DNA of 38,687 bases from a virus. Location: the IMG/VR virus record IMGVR_UViG_3300021061_000036, positions 1 through 38,687 of that record; one strand, 5' to 3'. Position numbers and translations under genes: made by a program. Below, in pieces: positions 34,665 to 38,687 of this stretch. The notes under the pieces are model-generated. The model was not told the DNA's origin, did no database searches, and was given only the letters and a program-made list of their open reading frames with translations. Each line of letters starts with the position of its first letter. Within the stretch, counting starts at the first letter, position 1.

Positions 34665-34993
34665 CCCGCATGGGCGTCACGAAGCGTCAAGGGCAGCTGC
34701 TCACCCTTCTCCAGAACAGCGAAGAGACACCCTCTTACGAGGAAATAAAAAACGCACTCGGCTTGTCCAGCAAGAGCGGCGTTCACGCGCTCGTTCGGGC
34801 ACTTGAGGAACGAGGCTTCATCCGCCGGGTGAAGGGCAGGGCAAGAGCAATACAGCTGATTGAGCGGCCTCCGGTGGACGCCGTGGAAATCCGCCACGCG
34901 CCTTGCATAAGCACGGCAGACACAGACGCCCTGATTGCCGAGCTCAGTGCACGGGGCTTCCTCATCTCCCGCCCGCTCGATCGGGTAGCCTAA
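34661..34993 (+). CDS. free-standing LexA-type DNA-binding domain protein
   Basis: 110 residues. TKRQGQLLTLLQNSEETPSY, EEIKNALGLSSKSGVHALVR and ALEERGFIRRVKGRARAIQL match the winged-helix domain of LexA closely, including the SKSGVH recognition helix. The C-terminal 40 residues do not contain the Ser/Lys protease motifs, so it should not self-cleave. It could bind host SOS boxes or phage sites as a non-inducible regulator. ATGA overlap with cro. Confidence 0.85.
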   Translation: MTRMGVTKRQGQLLTLLQNSEETPSYEEIKNALGLSSKSGVHALVRALEERGFIRRVKGRARAIQLIERPPVDAVEIRHAPCISTADTDALIAELSARGFLISRPLDRVA

Positions 34994-35140
34994 ATGCTCA
35001 CCGCTCTCCTCATCGCCACCCCTATCCTCTGGCTCCTCTGGCACGTCGCCACGGCCCCCGTTGGCTATGAGGACGAGCAGGGCTTCCATGAAGGCCAGCC
35101 CCTTCAAAACATCACCGATGCTTCGGAAGGGAGACTCTAG
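34994..35140 (+). CDS. 48-residue single-span membrane protein
   Basis: ATG 34994 follows the previous stop at once, and TAG at 35138-35140 abuts the next ATG. The N-terminus LTALLIATPILWLLWHVATA is one membrane span; the rest (YEDEQGFHEGQPLQNITDA) is acidic. Tight packing between two good genes supports it; function unknown. Confidence 0.6.
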   Translation: MLTALLIATPILWLLWHVATAPVGYEDEQGFHEGQPLQNITDASEGRL

Positions 35141-36004
35141 ATGAGTGTCCCTCGTCTCACCTTCTGGACGGATGCTCAGGCAGTCGGACTGGAGGCTCTG
35201 CGAGAGCGCCTTAGCCAAGCTGTTCACAGGGCAGGGCCGGATGAGTGCTGGCTCTACACGGGCAAGACGACCCGCGGATATGGCCGGATCACCGTTAAGG
35301 GGAAACAGTTCCTCACCCATCGGCTGGCTTGGACGCTGGCAAACCAGTCTGATCCTGGGCCGCTCCTGGTCTGCCACACCTGCGACAACCCGCCCTGCTG
35401 TAATCCGAAGCATCTCTTCCTCGGTACGGTTCTCGACAACTCCGCTGACATGAAGGCGAAGGGTCGCAGCGCGGTCCGCCTGGGAGAGACTCGCAAGAGG
35501 AAGCGCGGGCTTAAACTCACTGTCGAGCAAGTTGCTTCGATCCGCCGCGATGTTCGTCCGGACCGCATCGTCGCCGAAGAGTACGGCGTCAGCAAAGGAA
35601 CGATCTGGAAGATCCGCTCCGGCTTTTCTTGGACGGGCCGTTACTCCGGCTCTCTCGTTCGCCAGCCCAAGGGCGGGTTTAAGGTGGGTGAGGATTCCTA
35701 CCAAGCCAAACTGACCAACGAACAGGTTCTCGCCATCGTTGGCGATAATCGGTCTCTGCGAGAGATCGGTCTGACTTACGGCGTCTCTGATGGCGCCATT
35801 CAGGCCATCAAGTGCGGCCGAACTTGGTCGAAAATCACAGGTATCAAACAAGATCGGGCGTGCAAGGTTCAGCCCACCCCGCACGTCCGCCTCTCCGGCG
35901 CCAGTTACTACCTCCCAAGTGAGGGCGTCGGAGAGGGTCACTTCTCGGACAGTGATGTCCGCTTGGCCAATGTTCTCAACTTCCCTCATATCGAACGGAG
36001 CTAA
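35141..36004 (+). CDS. HNH endonuclease with two helix-turn-helix repeats
   Basis: 287 residues. The HNH domain (about 30-115) has CWLYTGKTTRGYGRITVKGK, HRLAWTLANQ, and VCHTCDNPPCCNPKHLFLGT followed by DNSADMKAKGR, a common phage HNH arrangement. Two C-terminal repeats follow: KLTVEQVASIRRD with EEYGVSKGTIWKIRSGFSW, and KLTNEQVLAIVGD with LTYGVSDGAIQAIKCGRTW. Each is a helix-turn-helix unit. It is probably a free-standing homing endonuclease inserted in the early rightward genes. The final 40 residues are unrecognised. A long antisense frame covers it and is rejected. Confidence 0.87.
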   Translation: MSVPRLTFWTDAQAVGLEALRERLSQAVHRAGPDECWLYTGKTTRGYGRITVKGKQFLTHRLAWTLANQSDPGPLLVCHTCDNPPCCNPKHLFLGTVLDNSADMKAKGRSAVRLGETRKRKRGLKLTVEQVASIRRDVRPDRIVAEEYGVSKGTIWKIRSGFSWTGRYSGSLVRQPKGGFKVGEDSYQAKLTNEQVLAIVGDNRSLREIGLTYGVSDGAIQAIKCGRTWSKITGIKQDRACKVQPTPHVRLSGASYYLPSEGVGEGHFSDSDVRLANVLNFPHIERS

Positions 36005-36007
36005 ACT

Positions 36008-36472
36008 GTGACTTCCACACAGTCAGCGAACAATCAGCTTCTCGTTTCCCGCATCGAAGCCCGTGCCGCTTTCGGCAATGCCCTGCGCCTCTATGTGGGT
36101 CGTGGCCGACGTTACTCGGTGAAGCAGCTGTCGAATGCCACTGGCGTTCCTGACCGCACCATCGAGAGCGTGATGGCCGACCCGCTGAGCGGGGAATATC
36201 GCAAGCCTGACCTGGGCGAGATCCTTTCCCTGACCTCGTTCCTTGGCGCCGAGTTCACGTCCGAATGGCTCAGCAGGGCGGGCCAGGCCGCGTTTGACCT
36301 GCCGGAGCAGGATGACACGCCTCCGGGTGCCTTAGCTGCTGACGAGGCTGAAGATGCCGCCCAGCTGGCCCGCTGTGCCGCTGATGGCGACTTTACCGGC
36401 GATGGCCCCGTTCTTCGCCCTGTAGCTCTCCGCATGGTGGCGCGGGGCATGAAGCTCGCCCGCGTCGCATGA
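36008..36472 (+). CDS. helix-turn-helix-type early regulator, CII-position
   Basis: 154 residues from GTG 36008. LVSRIEARAAFGNALRLYVG and RRYSVKQLSNATGVPDRTIE, then SVMADPLSGEYRKPDLGEIL, form a likely helix-turn-helix (residues about 35-75). The rest includes an acidic linker (PEQDDTPPGALAADEAEDAA) and a C-terminal helix (RPVALRMVARGMKLARVA). It lies between cro and replication genes, as does lambda cII; no direct CII similarity is seen. Function is inferred from position only. Confidence 0.75.
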   Translation: MTSTQSANNQLLVSRIEARAAFGNALRLYVGRGRRYSVKQLSNATGVPDRTIESVMADPLSGEYRKPDLGEILSLTSFLGAEFTSEWLSRAGQAAFDLPEQDDTPPGALAADEAEDAAQLARCAADGDFTGDGPVLRPVALRMVARGMKLARVA

Positions 36473-36660
36473 GCAGTCGTTTCATCTTGGCTTATGACCC
36501 GGATGCCGATGGGGACAAGTGGTTCCTCTTCGACCGGACAAGCGCATTGGAAACCGCGTCCGACTGGTGCGGCGTCGATCGCGCTCGCAAGTCAATGTCT
36601 GCCAATGAGTCCAACACCGAAAGCGCTCCCGCTTGGACGCCCAAGAGCGGGGGCTACTGA
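36469..36660 (+). CDS. small hypothetical protein
   Basis: 63 residues; ATGA overlap with the upstream gene. SSRFILAYDPDADGDKWFLF, then DRTSALETASDWCGVDR, suggests a small alpha/beta unit with a disordered Ser/Glu/Lys-rich end. The stop overlaps the methyltransferase start (TGATG). No family recognised. Confidence 0.7.
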   Translation: MSSRFILAYDPDADGDKWFLFDRTSALETASDWCGVDRARKSMSANESNTESAPAWTPKSGGY

Positions 36661-37364
36661 TGCGCGTCGAAACCATCGGGCCCGCTACCCTTTACCTTGC
36701 GGATTGCCGGGAGGTTCTGCCGACGCTTGAAGGCATTCATGCGCTCATCACGGACCCGCCTTACGGCGTGGACTTCAAGGGTAAGGCGACTAAGCACACC
36801 ATCAACCGCCCTGAGCTAGTCTACGAGGACGGAGAGACAGAGTTTCGGTCCGGTGTGTTGCCTGCGTTCAAGATGGCGCTGGAGCGCGTTGAACGCTGCC
36901 TAGTATTCACGGGCACTCGAAGGCTGCATGAGTATCCACAGCCTGACGACATCGGCGGTATAGTGTGCCCCAACGGCGGCGGACGCAGCGCATGGGGTTT
37001 CGGCTGTTATCACCCCGCGCTCTATTACGGACGCTCGCCACATATCGCCAAGGGGATGGGCGCAAGGCCTACCGCTAAGGTCATCTACCATCCTGGGATG
37101 CATGTTACCGGCGAAGCAGTGGGGAACGACCACCCCTGTCCTAAGCCGATCGCGTTCATGAATTGGGCCGTCGACCTGGCGTCATTCCCGGGCGAAACAG
37201 TTCTAGATCCCTTCATGGGCTCTGGCACGACTGGCGTGTCTGCTGTCCAGCTTGGCCGCAACTTTGTCGGCATCGAGCGTGAGCCGCGGTTCTTCGACAT
37301 CGCTTGCCAGCGCATCGAAGACGCTCAACGCCAAGGGGATATGTTCCGCGAGGTGGCGGCATGA
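36660..37364 (+). CDS. DPPY-type DNA methyltransferase (probably N6-adenine)
   Basis: 234 residues from ATG 36660. ALITDPPYGVDFKGKA is motif IV (DPPY) near the N-terminus, and DPFMGSGTTGVSAVQLGRNF followed by VGIERE is motif I near the C-terminus. This is the motif order of beta-class methyltransferases, many of which modify adenine N6. The protein is short and no separate target-recognition domain is obvious beyond the central 100 residues. No restriction partner is adjacent. It would mark phage DNA or affect its replication or transcription. Confidence 0.9.
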   Translation: MRVETIGPATLYLADCREVLPTLEGIHALITDPPYGVDFKGKATKHTINRPELVYEDGETEFRSGVLPAFKMALERVERCLVFTGTRRLHEYPQPDDIGGIVCPNGGGRSAWGFGCYHPALYYGRSPHIAKGMGARPTAKVIYHPGMHVTGEAVGNDHPCPKPIAFMNWAVDLASFPGETVLDPFMGSGTTGVSAVQLGRNFVGIEREPRFFDIACQRIEDAQRQGDMFREVAA

Positions 37365-37594
37365 CCTTCAAGCCCATCATCGTCACAATCGACGGACAGA
37401 AGGTCTATGGAGAGACGCTTGGCCCTGACAAGCTCCGAGCGCGCTTCGACGTTCTGGACGCGCTCAGCCGCACCCGCGCCCTTACGGATGCGGAGAGCCA
37501 CGAGCTTGAGAAAGTAATCTACGAGCTGGACAGGCGTTCACGAAAGCCCGCTGGTTACGACGCTTGGTTGAAAAGCGGAGGCCGGATCGGATGA
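37361..37594 (+). CDS. small hypothetical protein
   Basis: 77 residues from ATG 37361 (ATGA with the methyltransferase stop). PIIVTIDGQKVYGETLGPDK, LRARFDVLDALSRTRALTDA and ESHELEKVIYELDRRSRKPA suggest a short beta hairpin followed by two helices. Overlaps the next gene by four bases. No family recognised. Confidence 0.72.
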   Translation: MTFKPIIVTIDGQKVYGETLGPDKLRARFDVLDALSRTRALTDAESHELEKVIYELDRRSRKPAGYDAWLKSGGRIG

Positions 37595-38163
37595 GCCTCC
37601 AATGCTCCGACTGTCACGGCCCCATTTCAACGCAGAGCAAGACGGGCCGTTGCCGTCGCTGTGCTGTAAATCACAGCAATGCTGACCCCGCCATTCGCGC
37701 TCGGAAGGCAGAAGCCAACCGCAGGAAGTCCCAAGATCCGGCTTTCGTTCAGCGAGCAGTCCGCCACCTCCAAGCCGGCCAGAAAGCGGCACGAAGCGAC
37801 CCGGAAAGAGCAGCCAAACTGGTCGCAAAGGTTCAGGCCAACTTGGCTTTGGCGTGGAGCGTAGAAGCCAGGCGCAAGTGGTACGCGGGACGCAAGGAAG
37901 CGGCTCGGCGACGTACCGAAACGATGCTTGGGTGGTGCCCGCCGCGCTGGCGCGATGAATATCGCCGCCTCCGGAATTGTTGGGGACGCGGGGCCGCCGA
38001 AGCGCGCAGGATGATTGAGGAGAAGATGGCGATCGAACGGGCGAACATGACGCCTTTCGAGCGCCAGATGGAAGCTCTTCGCAACGGCGCAAGACTTATC
38101 GAGAAGCCACGTTTCAGGTCCAGGGAATACGATTTCACGCTTGGTGGAGTATCCGACCTGTGA
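37591..38163 (+). CDS. zinc-ribbon basic hypothetical protein
   Basis: 190 residues from ATG 37591. The start CSDCHGPISTQSKTGRCRRC is a CxxC...CxxC zinc-ribbon plan. A long Lys/Arg/Ala-rich helix follows (RARKAEANRRKSQDPAFVQR and onward). Then comes MLGWCPPRWRDEYRRLRNCW with AAEARRMIEEK, a pattern common in alphaproteobacterial phage proteins near replication genes. Nucleic-acid binding is likely but not shown. GTGA overlap with rusA. Confidence 0.78.
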   Translation: MSLQCSDCHGPISTQSKTGRCRRCAVNHSNADPAIRARKAEANRRKSQDPAFVQRAVRHLQAGQKAARSDPERAAKLVAKVQANLALAWSVEARRKWYAGRKEAARRRTETMLGWCPPRWRDEYRRLRNCWGRGAAEARRMIEEKMAIERANMTPFERQMEALRNGARLIEKPRFRSREYDFTLGGVSDL

Positions 38164-38510
38164 GCGGAACCGTCACCTTGCCTTGGCCACCCAAGGAGCT
38201 CAGCCCGAACGCGCGCATCCACTATCATGCCAAGGCGCGCTCGGCGAAGTCGTACCGGGAGCATGCATATTGGCTCACCAAGGCCGCAGGAGCCCTCGCA
38301 CCGGCTGAAGGCGGCATTGCGCTGCGCTTCGACTTTCACCCGCCTGACAAGCGCAAGCGTGACCTGGACAACATGCTAGCGAGCATCAAGGCCGGCGTGG
38401 ACGGAATCGCCGACGCCCTCGAGGTGAATGACCAGCGCTTTGGCTTCTGGCTGTCCCGTGAAGAGCCTGTGAAGGGCGGCAAGATTGTCGTCACGGTGGA
38501 CTACAGGTGA
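38160..38510 (+). CDS. rusA: RusA-type Holliday junction resolvase
   Basis: 116 residues from GTG 38160. LPWPPKELSPNARIHYHAKA is the typical N-terminal RusA motif. KRKRDLDNMLASIKAGVDGI carries the conserved acidic D-x-D-N and K-x-x-x-D residues needed for metal-dependent cleavage, followed by ADALEVNDQRFGFWL. It resolves four-way junctions formed in phage recombination and replication. Overlaps of four bases upstream and downstream. Confidence 0.93.
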   Translation: MSGTVTLPWPPKELSPNARIHYHAKARSAKSYREHAYWLTKAAGALAPAEGGIALRFDFHPPDKRKRDLDNMLASIKAGVDGIADALEVNDQRFGFWLSREEPVKGGKIVVTVDYR

Positions 38511-38687
38511 ACTTGCTTGAGCGCCTTATCGCCTCTGGAGCACCTGCGGACATTATTGCCGACGTCGCTCGGCTCGAAGCGCGCGTGGAGATCGCCGAAC
38601 GGACCATTGAAGGTCGTCGTGCGAAGGACAGGGAGCGCAAGCGTCCACGGAATTCTGCGGAATCCGAGGAAATCGCGGAATTCCAGG
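38507..38687 (+). CDS. start of a probable replication-region protein (partial)
   Basis: GTG 38507 overlaps the rusA stop; 60 codons are present before the window ends. NLLERLIASGAPADIIADVA, then RLEARVEIAERTIEGRRAKD, is a helical, charged N-terminus of the sort that opens phage replication or primosomal proteins. The last part (RPRNSAESEEIAEF) is encoded by four spaced GGAAT-like repeats. The main domain is missing, so identity is not decidable. Confidence 0.7.
   Translation, partial: MNLLERLIASGAPADIIADVARLEARVEIAERTIEGRRAKDRERKRPRNSAESEEIAEFQ

Noticed and set aside
34451-35989. 512-codon open frame on the minus strand opposite cro, the LexA-like gene and the HNH gene
   Set aside because: It covers four well-supported plus-strand genes, including clear family motifs; the product has no recognisable domain and is the usual antisense shadow of high-GC coding DNA.

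Overview
The window is a large part of a temperate, long-tailed (siphovirus-type) phage genome. The host is probably an alphaproteobacterium, and the high-GC sequence and protein flavour recall sphingomonads. That host assignment is inference, because no host gene is present except half of a tRNA-Arg. Both ends cut through genes. The order is that of a virion or circular map rather than an integrated prophage: head, tail, lysis, attP, integrase, recombination operon, immunity region, replication genes. The missing part (terminase, and probably capsid protease and major capsid protein) would close the circle between the right and left edges.

Region by region. 1-4.5 kb: head and connector genes (HK97-type portal, a collagen-like fibre gene, a small protein resembling the gene-transfer-agent head-spike base, head-tail connector, head closure, gp10-like and DUF3168-like proteins). 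4.5-15 kb: tail genes (tail tube, a tail assembly chaperone pair joined by a -1 frameshift signal, a lipoprotein, a 1787-residue tape measure with five internal repeats, a tail protein with two carbohydrate-binding-like modules, a fibre). 15-18.3 kb: two beta-helix proteins, probably receptor-binding spikes or glycan-active proteins. 18.3-21.7 kb: lysis genes (several small membrane proteins, a GH19 endolysin, a nested spanin pair). 21.7-24.1 kb, minus strand: exported nuclease, small proteins and a cytosine-5 DNA methyltransferase. About 24.1-24.35 kb: attP, half a tRNA-Arg(CCT) gene flanked by 20-bp direct repeats.

24.3-33.2 kb is one leftward early operon of about 26 genes, most overlapping their neighbour by 1-4 bases. 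It carries integrase, a probable excisionase, an HNH/Ref-like nuclease, a small protein with an SSB-like acidic tip, a lambda-exonuclease-like recombinase, an HNH-AP2 endonuclease, an ERF-type annealing protein, a PAPS-reductase-like protein and many small unknowns. 33.2-34.7 kb is a lambda-like immunity region. A LexA/S24-type repressor and a Cro-like protein are divergent, with three operators between them. A second operator cluster of the same sequence and geometry lies at the leftward promoter. Between repressor and leftward operators, where lambda has rexAB, sits a HIRAN-domain gene. From 34.7 kb to the right edge are rightward early genes: a free LexA-type DNA-binding domain, an HNH protein with two helix-turn-helix repeats, a possible CII-position regulator, a DPPY DNA methyltransferase, RusA resolvase and the start of a probable replication gene.

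The least expected observations are: (1) a family of roughly 45-80 bp palindrome-rich elements in at least four places, three of them forming in-frame C-terminal tails of unrelated early proteins; (2) the HIRAN gene in the rex position; (3) the collagen fibre plus spike-base pair in the head operon; and (4) the internal attP, which indicates free or circular phage DNA.
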